This document shows, in pieces, positions 35,331-44,872 of a stretch of 50,103 bases of DNA (positions are counted from its first letter, which is position 1; each line of letters opens with the position of its first letter). The notes under the pieces were generated by a model that saw nothing but the letters and a program-made list of their open reading frames with translations, ran no database searches and had not been told where the DNA came from. The stretch comes from Oscillospiraceae bacterium (GTDB lineage Bacteria; Bacillota; Clostridia; UMGS1840; HGM11507): contig SVKJ01000012.1 of assembly GCA_015068525.1 (NCBI GenBank), forward strand, positions 1 to 50,103, in the 5' to 3' direction. The translations under genes and the position numbers were made by a program.

Positions 35331-37265
35331 TCACCTTGTTAATTTGTTAATTTTATCTCTTAACATTGCCGCTTTTTCAAAATCGAGATTTTTAGCAGCC
35401 GCATACATCATTTCAGTTAATTCTTCAATAGTTGTATCAATATCTTTATCTTCAACTTTTTCTTCTTTTGTAGTTTTTGTTATTTCAATAATTTCTCTTA
35501 TTGATTTTGAAACAGATTTTGGAGTAATATTATTTTCTTTGTTATACTCGTCTTGTATCTTTCTTCTTCTCTCGGTTTCCTTAATTGCATAATTCATTGA
35601 ATCGGTTATTCTATCAGCATACATAATAACCTTTCCGTCAACATTTCTTGCAGCACGGCCTATGGTTTGTATCAAAGATGTATCAGAACGCAAGAAACCT
35701 TCTTTATCAGCGTCCAATATAGCAATTAACGATACCTCAGGTATATCAAGACCTTCACGAAGTAAATTTATACCAATTAAAACATCAAATTCTCCAAGTC
35801 TTAAATCACGGATAATTTCCATTCTTTCTATGGTATCAATATCCGAGTGAAGATACCTCACTTTTATACCTGCCTTAGTATAGAAGTCAGTTAAATCTTC
35901 TGCCATTCTTTTTGTAAGAGTTGTTATAAGAACACGGTTACCTTTATCTACAGTCTTTTTAATTTCCGACTGAAGATGGTCAATCTGTCCTTTAGTTTCT
36001 ACAACTTCTATAACAGGATCTAAAAGTCCTGTAGGTCTTATTACCTGTTCAGCTGTTACTGAAGAAATATCTTTTTCAAGTTTACCGGGTGTTGCTGAAA
36101 CAAACACTGCCTGATTAATTTTTCCCATAAATTCATCAAAATTAAGAGGTCTATTATCATAAGCGGACGGTAACCTGAAACCATACTGAACAAGTGAATC
36201 TTTTCTTGCTCTGTCTCCAGCATACATTCCTCTTACCTGAGGAAGAGTAACATGCGATTCATCAACAAACAGCAAAAAATCATCAGGAAAATAATCCATA
36301 AGTGTATATGGCGAACTTCCGGGTTCTCTTCCGCTTATATGTCTTGAATAGTTTTCAATACCCTGACAAAAACCAACCTGAGCAAGCATTTCCAAATCAT
36401 AATTAGTCCTTTGTGCAATTCTTTGTGCTTCAAGAAGCATACCTTCCTGTTCAAAATATCTTATTCTCTCTTCAAGTTCTTTTTCTATTGATAAAATTGC
36501 CCTTTGCATTTTTTCTTTAGATGTAACATAATGAGATGCAGGGAAAATTGCCGCATGGGTTAATTCCCCTAATATTTCGCCTGTAAGAGGGTCAACAGAT
36601 AAGATTTTTTCTATTTCATCTCCAAAAAAATCAACTCTTACAATATTTTCATTTGTATTTGTCGGAAAAATATCCAGAGTGTCACCTTTTACTCTGAATT
36701 TTCCTCTTGAAAAGTCAATATCATTTCTTTCATATTGAATTTCAACAAGTTTTTTTAAAATCTCATCTCTGTCTTTCACCATTCCAGGTCTTAAAGACAC
36801 AACCAAGTCTGTATAATCTTCCGGGTCTCCCAATCCATATATGCAAGAAACGGAAGCAACAATAATAACATCTTTTCTTTCAAATAAAGATATAGTGGCA
36901 GAATGCCTTAATTTATCTATTTCATCATTTATTGAAGAATCTTTTTCAATATAGGTATCCGTATTAGCAATATACGCTTCAGGCTGGTAATAATCATAAT
37001 AGGAAACAAAATATTCTACTGCATTTTCAGGAAAAAATTCTTTGAATTCACTGCAAAGTTGCCCTGCAAGAGTTTTGTTATGTGCAAGAACTAAAGTAGG
37101 TTTATTTACTTTTTCAATTATTTTTGCCATAGTATAAGTTTTGCCTGACCCTGTTACTCCAAGCAAGGTTTGAAACTTATTATTATCTTTTATGCTTTTT
37201 ACCAAAGTATCAATAGCCTTGGGCTGATCTCCGCACGGAGAAAACTCTGATTTTAATTTAAACAT
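35331..37265 (-). CDS. uvrB: excinuclease ABC subunit B
   Basis: Damage-verification helicase, 644 residues. Walker A GVTGSGKTYTMA near residue 38, the beta-hairpin YYDYYQPEAYI near 92, helicase motifs DESHVTLPQ and IGRAARN, and the C-terminal UVR motif (AAKNLDFEKAAMLRDKI) that recruits UvrC. uvrC is not in the window. The upstream region contains no GAAC-N4-GTTC LexA box that I can see. Confidence 0.98.
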   Translation of the reverse strand: MFKLKSEFSPCGDQPKAIDTLVKSIKDNNKFQTLLGVTGSGKTYTMAKIIEKVNKPTLVLAHNKTLAGQLCSEFKEFFPENAVEYFVSYYDYYQPEAYIANTDTYIEKDSSINDEIDKLRHSATISLFERKDVIIVASVSCIYGLGDPEDYTDLVVSLRPGMVKDRDEILKKLVEIQYERNDIDFSRGKFRVKGDTLDIFPTNTNENIVRVDFFGDEIEKILSVDPLTGEILGELTHAAIFPASHYVTSKEKMQRAILSIEKELEERIRYFEQEGMLLEAQRIAQRTNYDLEMLAQVGFCQGIENYSRHISGREPGSSPYTLMDYFPDDFLLFVDESHVTLPQVRGMYAGDRARKDSLVQYGFRLPSAYDNRPLNFDEFMGKINQAVFVSATPGKLEKDISSVTAEQVIRPTGLLDPVIEVVETKGQIDHLQSEIKKTVDKGNRVLITTLTKRMAEDLTDFYTKAGIKVRYLHSDIDTIERMEIIRDLRLGEFDVLIGINLLREGLDIPEVSLIAILDADKEGFLRSDTSLIQTIGRAARNVDGKVIMYADRITDSMNYAIKETERRRKIQDEYNKENNITPKSVSKSIREIIEITKTTKEEKVEDKDIDTTIEELTEMMYAAAKNLDFEKAAMLRDKINKLTR

Positions 37266-37310
37266 ATTTCTTTTCCTTTATTTTTTATAAATATTATAAC
37301 CTATTATATT

Positions 37311-37339
37311 ATAATAACACATTTTATTGCTCTTTACAA
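37311..37339 (-). promoter_or_regulatory. promoter of uvrB-uvrA
   Basis: TTGTAA, 17-base spacer, TATTAT on the minus strand, 46 bases before uvrB. Confidence 0.5.
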
Positions 37340-37353
37340 TACAAAAAATTTAC

Positions 37354-37382
37354 AAAAAAAGAACTGAAAAACAGTTCTTTTT
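37354..37382 (-). terminator. terminator after the PflA-like gene
   Basis: AAAAAAAGAACTG and CAGTTCTTTTT around a short A-rich loop, overlapping the stop codon of the radical SAM gene. Confidence 0.88.
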
Positions 37383-38268
37383 AATCTTCATAAAAAAATT
37401 CAGGAATATATTCTTTTGTTGCCGACTCTGTTCCTTGTATATATACGTTTTTAATACCCTTATATTCTATGTATTCTATCATTGTTTCATAATGTTTAGG
37501 ACTGAGATTTCTGTTAAGCCTTTTGACTTTACATACGTTGTCAGTCGGTGTATATTGACTCATAAGGCTTATATATATGTCATCTTTAAATGTATCATAT
37601 AAATAATCAATAATTTTTTTCGAGTCAAACAAAAGATAAGGAAGCATAAGATGTCGCACTATTACACCTTTTGTCATTATTCCGTTTTTATCAAACAACG
37701 GACTCCCAACCTGTTTAACCATTTCACAAACAGCATCTTTTGCTATATTAAAATAGTTTTTTGCCGAAGAATATTCTATTGAATACTTATCAGAAAAATA
37801 TTTCATATCGGGAATATAGATATCAATATATCCTTTAAGCATTTTTAACGTATCAACTTTTTCATATCCTCCTGAGTTATATACAATCGGAATAGTAAGG
37901 CCTTTACCTTTAGCGATATCAAGTGCCTTTATAATATCATATACAAAATGTGTGGGTGTAACCAGATTTATATTGTTAGCGCCTTTATATTGCAACTTTA
38001 AAAAAATATCCGATAGTTTTTCTACTGTTATATTATACCCTTTATTAAGTGTGCTGATGTCATAATTCTGACAAAATATGCATTTCATATTACACCCTGA
38101 AAAGAAAACAGTTCCGGAGCCTTTTTCTCCAGATATACATGGTTCTTCCCAAAAGTGCAAATCAGCACGGGCTATTTTTATATTATTCGAAAGTCCGCAA
38201 AAACCAAGTTCCCCTTTTTCCCTGTTAACTCGGCATTCTCTTGGACAAAGTATGCATCTTTTATACAT
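37381..38268 (-). CDS. PflA-like radical SAM protein
   Basis: A 295-residue radical SAM protein. An N-terminal extra cysteine region (CILCPRECRVNREKGELGFC) precedes the cluster motif GCNMKCIFCQNYDIS near residue 59. Motifs VTPTHFV and VYNSGGYE follow. The family is often annotated as pyruvate formate-lyase activating enzyme, but no glycyl radical enzyme is adjacent, so the target is unknown. AGGAGAT precedes the ATG. Single gene, divergent from the GntR operon. Confidence 0.82.
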   Translation of the reverse strand: MYKRCILCPRECRVNREKGELGFCGLSNNIKIARADLHFWEEPCISGEKGSGTVFFSGCNMKCIFCQNYDISTLNKGYNITVEKLSDIFLKLQYKGANNINLVTPTHFVYDIIKALDIAKGKGLTIPIVYNSGGYEKVDTLKMLKGYIDIYIPDMKYFSDKYSIEYSSAKNYFNIAKDAVCEMVKQVGSPLFDKNGIMTKGVIVRHLMLPYLLFDSKKIIDYLYDTFKDDIYISLMSQYTPTDNVCKVKRLNRNLSPKHYETMIEYIEYKGIKNVYIQGTESATKEYIPEFFYED

Positions 38269-38351
38269 ATTTTATCTCCTGATACGATAAATGTTTTATA
38301 ATTTTATTATATATACCTTTTTATATCTTTTCAATATTTTTAAAAAAATTA

Positions 38352-38407
38352 TTGACAATTTTGTAATTTCATAGTATCATAACTGTATTAGTACACATAG
38401 TACAGTT
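38352..38407 (+). promoter_or_regulatory. promoter and GntR operator of the ABC transporter operon
   Basis: TTGACA (38352), 17-base spacer, TATCAT (38375-38380), then an imperfect 27-bp palindrome with outer arms AACTGTA and TACAGTT (38381-38407). The operator covers the transcription start, which is ideal for repression by the downstream YtrA-type protein. Confidence 0.75.
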
Positions 38408-38422
38408 GAAAGGAGGAAAGAA

Positions 38423-38785
38423 ATGATAATAATTGACTATAAAGACAGTCGAAGTCTTCACGAACAAATTGAAGATGGTATAAAAAATCTTATAATAAAC
38501 AATGCATTAAAAGAAAATGAACAACTTCCCTCTGTTCGTGAATTATCAGTGAGTCTGACTGTCAATCCCAACACTGTTCAGAAAGCATATAAGCAATTAG
38601 AAACAGAAGGTTATATTTATTCGGTTAAAGGTAAAGGAAATTTTGTTGCATCTTATTCCAATGCCAAAGACAGTAAAAAAATAAGCGAACTTTATAATAA
38701 TTTACAGAATGTTTTAAAATCGCTTGTTTATTTAGGTGAAAGCGAAGAAAAGATATATAAATTCATAAAGGAGAATATTAAATGA
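38423..38785 (+). CDS. GntR family regulator, YtrA subfamily
   Basis: A 120-residue regulator with an N-terminal winged helix-turn-helix (IIIDYKDSRSLHEQIEDGIK, then QLPSVRELSVSLTVNPNTVQKAYKQLE) and only a short C-terminal helical tail. That length is typical of YtrA proteins, which have no large ligand domain. It probably represses its own operon through the palindrome just upstream. AGGAGG is seven bases before the ATG. It overlaps the ATPase gene by four bases. Confidence 0.92.
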   Translation: MIIIDYKDSRSLHEQIEDGIKNLIINNALKENEQLPSVRELSVSLTVNPNTVQKAYKQLETEGYIYSVKGKGNFVASYSNAKDSKKISELYNNLQNVLKSLVYLGESEEKIYKFIKENIK

Positions 38786-39681
38786 TAAAAGTATCAAATG
38801 TTTCAAAACACTATGATGATTTTCAAGTTTTAAATTCTATAAATCTTAATGTCAGAAAAGGAACGATTTACGGACTTGTAGGACCTAATGGTGCAGGTAA
38901 AACCACTATAATAAATCATATTAACGGTGTAATCAAACCTGAGTCAGGTACAATAACTGTAAATAATGAACCTGTATATGAAAACGAACAAATAAAACAA
39001 CACATTTTAAACATTTCTGATGACTGGTTTTATTTTTCTACATACACTGTAAAACAGATGGCAAATTTTTATAAAGACCTCTACCCTTCTTTTAACAAAG
39101 AAAGATATGAAAAACTAAAGGAAATCTTTAAAATTGACGAAAAAAAGCAAATAAGAAAAATGTCTAAAGGTCAGATAAAACAAGTGGCATTCTGGCTTTC
39201 ACTGTCTTGTATGCCTGATGTACTTATACTTGACGAGCCTCTTGACGGACTTGACCCTGTTATGAGAAAGCAGGTTTTAAACCTTGTAATATGCGATGTT
39301 GCCGACAGAGAATTAACCGTTCTTGTATCTTCTCATAACTTAAGAGAATTAGAAGATATATGTGATTGGGTTGGTATTATTCACAAAGGAGAAATAATAA
39401 TAGAAAAACCGCTTGACGATATAAAAGGAAATGTATGTAAATATCAGATTTCATTTTCTTCAAATATGGAAGAAGAATTATCAAAAATAGAAGGCTTATT
39501 AAACATTTCTAAAACAGGTTCGGTTTATAATCTTATTATTAAAGGAAACAGTGAAGAAATACTAAGTAAATTAAAAGAAATGTCTCCGATACTTTTAGAA
39601 AGAATCAGTCTTACGTTAGAAGAAGTATTTATTTATGAACTTGGAGGTTTAGGTTATGACTTTAAAAACATCATTTTTTAA
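38782..39681 (+). CDS. ABC transporter ATP-binding protein
   Basis: A 299-residue ATPase with Walker A GPNGAGKTT near residue 37, signature MSKGQIKQ near 132, Walker B VLILDEPLDGLDP near 153 and the switch His in SSHN. The C-terminal extension of about 85 residues is typical of YtrB/BcrA-like exporters. It is coupled to the GntR gene at its start, and its 3' end overlaps the permease by 26 bases. Such units respond to cell-wall antibiotics in Bacillus; the substrate here is unknown. Confidence 0.92.
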   Translation: MIKVSNVSKHYDDFQVLNSINLNVRKGTIYGLVGPNGAGKTTIINHINGVIKPESGTITVNNEPVYENEQIKQHILNISDDWFYFSTYTVKQMANFYKDLYPSFNKERYEKLKEIFKIDEKKQIRKMSKGQIKQVAFWLSLSCMPDVLILDEPLDGLDPVMRKQVLNLVICDVADRELTVLVSSHNLRELEDICDWVGIIHKGEIIIEKPLDDIKGNVCKYQISFSSNMEEELSKIEGLLNISKTGSVYNLIIKGNSEEILSKLKEMSPILLERISLTLEEVFIYELGGLGYDFKNIIF

Positions 39682-41374
39682 TAAAGCAATATATAAATCA
39701 ACTGTTAAAAGATATGCATGGGGTTCTTTTTTATACTTTATACTCCTCTTTATTTCTACTGCATTATCAGTGCTTTTAAATACAGAAAGAGATTTTTCCC
39801 GCATGCCTGAAAATTATTTTTCAGATTACCCTGTAATACTACATGGTCAATATATTACGTTTCCTGTTTTACTTGCAATTGTTGTTCCTACCATTGTGGC
39901 TCTTTTAATATTCAGATTTATACACTCTAAAAAGCAAGTAATATTCACACACAGTATTCCTGTGTCAAAAAAAGCAAACTACATATCATCAATTCTTGCA
40001 GGTTTTACTCTTATGTACCTTCCTGTTATATTGAACGGTTTAATACTAATTTTAATATCACAAACAGGATATTCATCATATTTTACAGTTAATAACTGTT
40101 TTACCTGGATAGGATATAATTTAATCGGGATATTTATGATGTTTTCAGTTGCAGTATTTTCAGCAACTATAACAGGAAACAGTTTTGCAACAATAGTTTT
40201 AAATATACTTATCCATTCTGTTTTATTTATAATTTATGCATCTTTTAACAGTATGGCTGATGTATTCCTATATGGTTATAATGGCGGAGCAGATGATATA
40301 TTTCAGATACTGTTTGATAATAATTTTGCAGTTGTTGTTTATGGTTTTATGGATAAATATTTCAGAAGTGATATAACAACTATTAAGTATGTTATATACT
40401 CGGTTATTTCCCTTTCATTTTATGTTATATCATACTTTATATATAAATTAAGAAAACCTGAAACCGCATCGGATGTTGCAGGATTTAAATCCTTAAACAG
40501 TGTATTTAAATATCTTGTATCATTTTTAGTTACAATGTTTGGTTTTGCTATATTCTCGTCATATATTAAAAACAACATAATTGTATTCTTTATAATAATA
40601 TTCTTTATAAGCCTGATAGCATACTTTGCATCTGAAATGGTTCTTAAAAAGACAATAAATGTTTTATATTCCTGGAAAGGATATTTGGGTTTTGTTTCTA
40701 TTTTTATACTGATAGTTGTTATTTTTGGTCAAACATCTTTCTTTGGATATGAAACCAGAATTCCTGATAAAAATAACATAGAAAGTGCAACAATGTACAA
40801 CTACTATCACAACATAAATGAGCCATTTACAACAAATCCTCAGATTATAGATTTGATAATTAAAACGCACGAGAACTTTATTAACGAAGATTTTCCGAAA
40901 ATCAGGCAAACATCACTTTATCAGACACAGGACAATACTCGTCTGCATATAAAATACAATTTGAAAAACGGAAAAACATTAAACAGGATATATCCGATTT
41001 CAATGACAAATTGTATTGATATTATGAACAAACTGTATTCTTACGAAGATTTCAAAAAATTAAGTGAAGTTATATTTACAGATGACAGTCTTATTAACAG
41101 TCTGCACTTAAATCATGAAACTCTTATAAAAGAACCTTATGAACTTTTAAGTATTATTAGAGAAGATGTTCTTAATATGAATTATGAAAAACTGCACGGA
41201 TTCAGATACACAAATGACGAATACAGTCTGCGCATAGAATTAAGAGAAAAACAGCCAATTGTTATAAAAGGTATTCCTCAGGCAACAGCTACAAGAAGAG
41301 AGTATATGAATATTACAAAAGATTTTGTAAAAACAATAAAATGGCTTACTGAAAAAGGATATTTAAAACAATAG
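39656..41374 (+). CDS. ABC transporter permease with a large C-terminal domain
   Basis: A 572-residue membrane protein. About ten hydrophobic segments lie within residues 20-370 (for example FLYFILLFISTALSVLL and FPVLLAIVVPTIVALLIF). A soluble region of about 200 residues follows the last segment near 350-370, probably outside the membrane. It rests on GGAGG within the end of the ATPase gene. Partner of the preceding ATPase. The substrate is not predictable from sequence. Confidence 0.85.
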   Translation: MTLKTSFFNKAIYKSTVKRYAWGSFLYFILLFISTALSVLLNTERDFSRMPENYFSDYPVILHGQYITFPVLLAIVVPTIVALLIFRFIHSKKQVIFTHSIPVSKKANYISSILAGFTLMYLPVILNGLILILISQTGYSSYFTVNNCFTWIGYNLIGIFMMFSVAVFSATITGNSFATIVLNILIHSVLFIIYASFNSMADVFLYGYNGGADDIFQILFDNNFAVVVYGFMDKYFRSDITTIKYVIYSVISLSFYVISYFIYKLRKPETASDVAGFKSLNSVFKYLVSFLVTMFGFAIFSSYIKNNIIVFFIIIFFISLIAYFASEMVLKKTINVLYSWKGYLGFVSIFILIVVIFGQTSFFGYETRIPDKNNIESATMYNYYHNINEPFTTNPQIIDLIIKTHENFINEDFPKIRQTSLYQTQDNTRLHIKYNLKNGKTLNRIYPISMTNCIDIMNKLYSYEDFKKLSEVIFTDDSLINSLHLNHETLIKEPYELLSIIREDVLNMNYEKLHGFRYTNDEYSLRIELREKQPIVIKGIPQATATRREYMNITKDFVKTIKWLTEKGYLKQ

Positions 41375-41384
41375 TTTAAATACA

Positions 41385-41418
41385 AAAACCCCGAAATACA
41401 TCTGTATTTCGGGGTTTT
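41385..41418. terminator. bidirectional terminator between the ABC operon and cotJC
   Basis: AAAACCCCGAAATACA and TGTATTTCGGGGTTTT, a 16-bp perfect stem with a two-base spacer at the centre, between convergent genes. Confidence 0.93.
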
Positions 41419-41439
41419 AAAATCAAAAGCCTTTAATAA

Positions 41440-42033
41440 TTAACATTGCTTTATTCCGCAACCAATAATTTTTTTTGCTTTGATATCTTCCTGAATTTTA
41501 TTTAAACATTCACCGAATCTCTGGAAATGAACAACTTCTCTTTCTCTTAAAAATTTGATAACTTTTGTTACATCAGGATTGTCGCACATTTTCAGAATAT
41601 TATCATAAGTTACTCTTGCTTTTTGTTCTGCTGCCAAATCTTCAACTAAATCTGCAATAGGGTCACCTTTAACACCGATATATTCTGCTTTCCAAGGATT
41701 ACCTGATGCTGCTGCAGGATAAACACCTTTGGCATGATCTATATAATAAGGAGCCATTGGACTATTTTCAATTTCGCCGGTTGTCGCATTCTTGGTTAAC
41801 TGATGGATTAAAGTTGCGACCATCTCTAAATGCGCCAGTTCTTCTGTTCCGATATCAGTTAAAAGTGCTTTTGCCATATCATCTTTCATTGAGTACCTTT
41901 GAGATAAATATCTCATTGATGCTCCTAATTCTCCGTCCGGACCGCCATATTGGCTTACTATAAATGCCGCAAGTTTAGGGTCAGGATTTTTAATATTGAT
42001 TGGTATTTGTAATTTTTTTTGATATTCCCACAT
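41440..42033 (-). CDS. cotJC: CotJC, manganese-catalase-type spore coat protein
   Basis: Inner spore-coat protein of the manganese catalase superfamily, 197 residues. The dimetal ligands are visible: Glu in GGPDGELGASMRYL, ExxH in GTEELAHLEMV, Glu in LAAEQKAR and His in REREVVHFQRF. Catalase activity is therefore plausible. Last gene of cotJA-cotJB-cotJC. Ribosome binding site AAGGGGAAG. Confidence 0.95.
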   Translation of the reverse strand: MWEYQKKLQIPINIKNPDPKLAAFIVSQYGGPDGELGASMRYLSQRYSMKDDMAKALLTDIGTEELAHLEMVATLIHQLTKNATTGEIENSPMAPYYIDHAKGVYPAAASGNPWKAEYIGVKGDPIADLVEDLAAEQKARVTYDNILKMCDNPDVTKVIKFLREREVVHFQRFGECLNKIQEDIKAKKIIGCGIKQC

Positions 42034-42054
42034 AAACTAACTTCCCCTTTCCTT

Positions 42055-42312
42055 TTAGCAATTTTCCCATGGCCATGGACCTTTGATCCATTCCCATGCT
42101 TCTGTATTATTATTTGCAGACGGAGTTAAAGGTCCGAATAATTTTTCATAATCATATTTTAATTGTTTTGCTTTTTTTTCGTATATATTAAACATTTCCA
42201 ATGCTTCTTTTGAGCACGGATGAGTATCTAAATAAAGATTAAGTTCTTTTAAAACAAAATCTACTTGTTTTATTTCTTTTAAAAGTTTGCATTTAGAAAC
42301 TATTTCAACCAT
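42055..42312 (-). CDS. cotJB: CotJB spore coat protein
   Basis: An 85-residue coat protein. Features: CKLLKEIKQVDFVLKELNLYLDTHP near the N-terminus, YEKLFGPLTP in the middle and the characteristic C-terminal WIKGPWPWE. The start at 42312 (MVEIVSKCK) follows GGAGG inside cotJA, and the reading frames overlap by eight bases, which suggests coupling. Required with CotJC in the coat by homology. Confidence 0.93.
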   Translation of the reverse strand: MVEIVSKCKLLKEIKQVDFVLKELNLYLDTHPCSKEALEMFNIYEKKAKQLKYDYEKLFGPLTPSANNNTEAWEWIKGPWPWENC

Positions 42313-42472
42313 TACATTTATCCTCCTTAACACCGTTTAAATATTCGCACATGCTAAGGCTTAGTTCAGGAAATAAAGTCCCGCATTCCAATGCTTTTTC
42401 AGGAGTAAAAGTATTAAATGTTGTTTGTGGCGGCACATATGCATATCCCACAAGCATATTTATATTATTCAT
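42305..42472 (-). CDS. cotJA: CotJA spore coat protein
   Basis: A 55-residue protein with the CotJA signature AYVPPQTTFNTFTPEKALECGTLFPELSLS compressed into a short chain (AYVPPQ and GTLFPEL are the markers). Overlaps cotJB and starts after AGGAGG. First gene of the cotJ operon. Expected to be transcribed in the mother cell by sigma-E, though I cannot place that promoter. Confidence 0.92.
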   Translation of the reverse strand: MNNINMLVGYAYVPPQTTFNTFTPEKALECGTLFPELSLSMCEYLNGVKEDKCNG

Positions 42473-42490
42473 TATATATCCTCCTAAAAG

Positions 42491-42518
42491 ATAAAAGCAG
42501 ACAGATTATACTGTCTGC
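42491..42518 (-). terminator. terminator of the symporter-ligase-ior operon
   Basis: GCAGACAG/CTGTCTGC 8-bp stem with a six-base loop, followed by TTTTAT on the minus strand. It separates iorB from cotJA. Confidence 0.88.
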
Positions 42519-42546
42519 TATATTTTATGAATAATATTTAGAAGTG

Positions 42547-43113
42547 TTAATTATTATATCCAAGTTCAAAGGCTTTAAGATTCACGTCCAAAAACTTTTC
42601 AGGAACTGTTTTTTTAATTATTTCAATCCACTTTTCATAAGGGATATCAGTGCTTTTTGCCATAACACCAATCAAAACAACATTAACTGCTTTCATATTT
42701 CCTGCTTGCTTTGCAAGGTTAAGTGCATCTATAGGAAGAGTATTTACCTTTTCAGATAATTTTTCTACTATATTTTCAGGATATGAAGCCATACCTGTTA
42801 TAACAGGCATCGGGTCAATTGACTGAGTATTAACTATTATTTTGCCACCCTTTTTCAGATATGGTAATGCTCTTAGCGCTTCCAAAAGTTCAAATGCAAG
42901 AATAATATCTGCTTCTCCTCTGTCAATAATCGGAGAATAAACTTTATCGCCGTATTTAACATAAGTTACAACACTTCCGCCTCTTTGGCTCATACCATGA
43001 ACTTCAGAAACTTTAACATCATATCCTTCTTCAATAACTGTATTCCCTAAAATTCTGCTGGCAAGTAAAGTTCCCTGACCTCCAACACCAACAATCATAA
43101 TATTCTTAGTCAT
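42547..43113 (-). CDS. iorB: indolepyruvate ferredoxin oxidoreductase, beta subunit
   Basis: Gamma-domain subunit of the 2-oxoacid:ferredoxin oxidoreductase acting on aryl pyruvates. The 188 residues start MTKNIMIVGVGGQGTLLASRILG and contain VSEVHGMSQRGGSVVTYVKYG near residue 38. Full length. It follows iorA by one base and a good AAGGAGG site. Confidence 0.95.
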   Translation of the reverse strand: MTKNIMIVGVGGQGTLLASRILGNTVIEEGYDVKVSEVHGMSQRGGSVVTYVKYGDKVYSPIIDRGEADIILAFELLEALRALPYLKKGGKIIVNTQSIDPMPVITGMASYPENIVEKLSEKVNTLPIDALNLAKQAGNMKAVNVVLIGVMAKSTDIPYEKWIEIIKKTVPEKFLDVNLKAFELGYNN

Positions 43114-43114
43114 A

Positions 43115-44851
43115 TTAGTTATCCTCCTTTTCTATAGCACCGAAAGGACAAACGTTAACGCATAATCCACAACCATTACATTGTGAAACATCAATAACCA
43201 CTTTTCCCTCTTTTATTGTTATAGCAGGACATCCTAATTTCATACACATTTTACAGTCTTTACACTTGTCAGTGATTTTACAATGACCTGTATATTTAAC
43301 AGTTTTAAGAAGCGCACAAGGTCTTTGGGATATAATTACCGAAGGTTCATCTTTTGCAATTTCTTCTTTAACTGTTTTTTCAAACTCTTTAACATCAAAA
43401 GGATCACAAACTCTGATACTTTCAATACCGATTGACTTACAAAGAGCAACTAAATTAACTTGTTTAGTTTCTTCGCCGCGTATTGTGTAACCTGTTGTCG
43501 GATTGTTCTGATGACCTGTCATACCTGTTATCGAGTTATCTAAAATTATAACCGTATTGTTCCCTTTATTATATACAATATCAACAAGACCTGTTATACC
43601 TGAATGCATAAATGTTGAGTCACCAATAACTGATACAAGTTTTTTATTAAATTCTTCTCCTCTTGCTTTAGCCATTCCATGAGCAGCACTTACAGAAGCA
43701 CCCATACAGATAGTTGTATCAACTGACTGCAATGGAACAGTCGCTCCGAGTGTATAACAACCTATATCGCCTGAAACAGTAAGTCCTAACTTTTTAAGAA
43801 CATAAAATGCTCCTCTGTGAGGACATCCTGCACACATAACAGGAGGTCTTACAGGAATCATTTCATCAATTGTTTCATATTCTGCCGCCATCTCACCTAA
43901 AACTGCTTTTTTAATCATCGCAGGAGTATATTCTCCTAATAAAGTAAGTAAATCTTTACCGTAAACTTCAAGTCCTAATGATTTGCAATAATCTTCTATT
44001 ACAGGGTCTAATTCTTCAATAACAAATACTTTATCATATTTTTTTGCAAATTCTTTTATCTTCTTTTCAGGAAGCGGATAAACCATACCAAGTTTTAAAT
44101 AGTCAACTTTATCGCCTAATGCTTCTTTAGCATACATATATGCTATACCTGAAGAAATAACACCGATATTTGAATTATTGGTTTCAACTTTATTTAAATC
44201 AGAAGTTTCAGCATATTCTTTTAATTTTTCTATTCTTTCTTCAACAACAACATGCCTTTTTATAGCATTACCCGGCATCATAACATATTTGGCAATATTC
44301 TTTTCATAAGGTTTTAGTGCTACATCTTCTCTATCACATATTTCAACCATACTTTGTGAGTGAGAAACTCTTGTTGAAAGGCGGATAAAAACAGGCGTAT
44401 CCATTTCTTCAGATAATGAAAAAGCCATTTTAGTATACTCTTTGCATTCCGAAGAATCAGCAGGTTCTAACATAACAATTTTAGAGGCTTTGGCATAATG
44501 CCTTGAATCCTGTTCATTCTGAGAAGAATGCATACCAGGATCATCTGCAACACAAAAAACAAGTCCGCCGTTAACACCTGTATAACTTACTGTAAAAACA
44601 GGGTCTGCCATAACATTAAGACCAACGTGCTTCATACAACTCATTGCTCTTGCGCCACCAATAGAAGCACCGATTGCAACTTCCGCAGCAACCTTTTCAT
44701 TAGGTGACCATTCTGCATATATTTCATCAAATTTAACTATTTCTTCAGTTATTTCTGTACTTGGAGTACCGGGATATGAAGCAACAACATTTACACCTGC
44801 TTCATAGGCACCTCTGGCAACCGCAGCGTTACCAAGTAATAATTTCTTCAT
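43115..44851 (-). CDS. iorA: indolepyruvate ferredoxin oxidoreductase, alpha subunit
   Basis: Catalytic TPP subunit, 578 residues. The N-terminal PP-like domain has ASYPGTPSTEITEEI and EWSPNEKVAAEVAIGASIGGAR. The TPP domain has CAGCPHRG, GDIGCYTLG and the GDSTFMHSGITGL metal-binding motif. The C-terminus carries two 4Fe-4S motifs, the second being CNGCGLCVNVCP. It interconverts aryl pyruvates and aryl-acetyl-CoA plus CO2 with ferredoxin. Behind a T-box, the reductive, biosynthetic direction is attractive. Confidence 0.96.
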   Translation of the reverse strand: MKKLLLGNAAVARGAYEAGVNVVASYPGTPSTEITEEIVKFDEIYAEWSPNEKVAAEVAIGASIGGARAMSCMKHVGLNVMADPVFTVSYTGVNGGLVFCVADDPGMHSSQNEQDSRHYAKASKIVMLEPADSSECKEYTKMAFSLSEEMDTPVFIRLSTRVSHSQSMVEICDREDVALKPYEKNIAKYVMMPGNAIKRHVVVEERIEKLKEYAETSDLNKVETNNSNIGVISSGIAYMYAKEALGDKVDYLKLGMVYPLPEKKIKEFAKKYDKVFVIEELDPVIEDYCKSLGLEVYGKDLLTLLGEYTPAMIKKAVLGEMAAEYETIDEMIPVRPPVMCAGCPHRGAFYVLKKLGLTVSGDIGCYTLGATVPLQSVDTTICMGASVSAAHGMAKARGEEFNKKLVSVIGDSTFMHSGITGLVDIVYNKGNNTVIILDNSITGMTGHQNNPTTGYTIRGEETKQVNLVALCKSIGIESIRVCDPFDVKEFEKTVKEEIAKDEPSVIISQRPCALLKTVKYTGHCKITDKCKDCKMCMKLGCPAITIKEGKVVIDVSQCNGCGLCVNVCPFGAIEKEDN

Positions 44852-44872
44852 TTTTAGTTATTCCTTTCAGTT

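Noticed and set aside
37266..37353. SOS (LexA) control of uvrB-uvrA
   Set aside because: No GAAC-N4-GTTC box is visible. The only GAAC/GTTC pair nearby is the terminator stem of the neighbouring gene.
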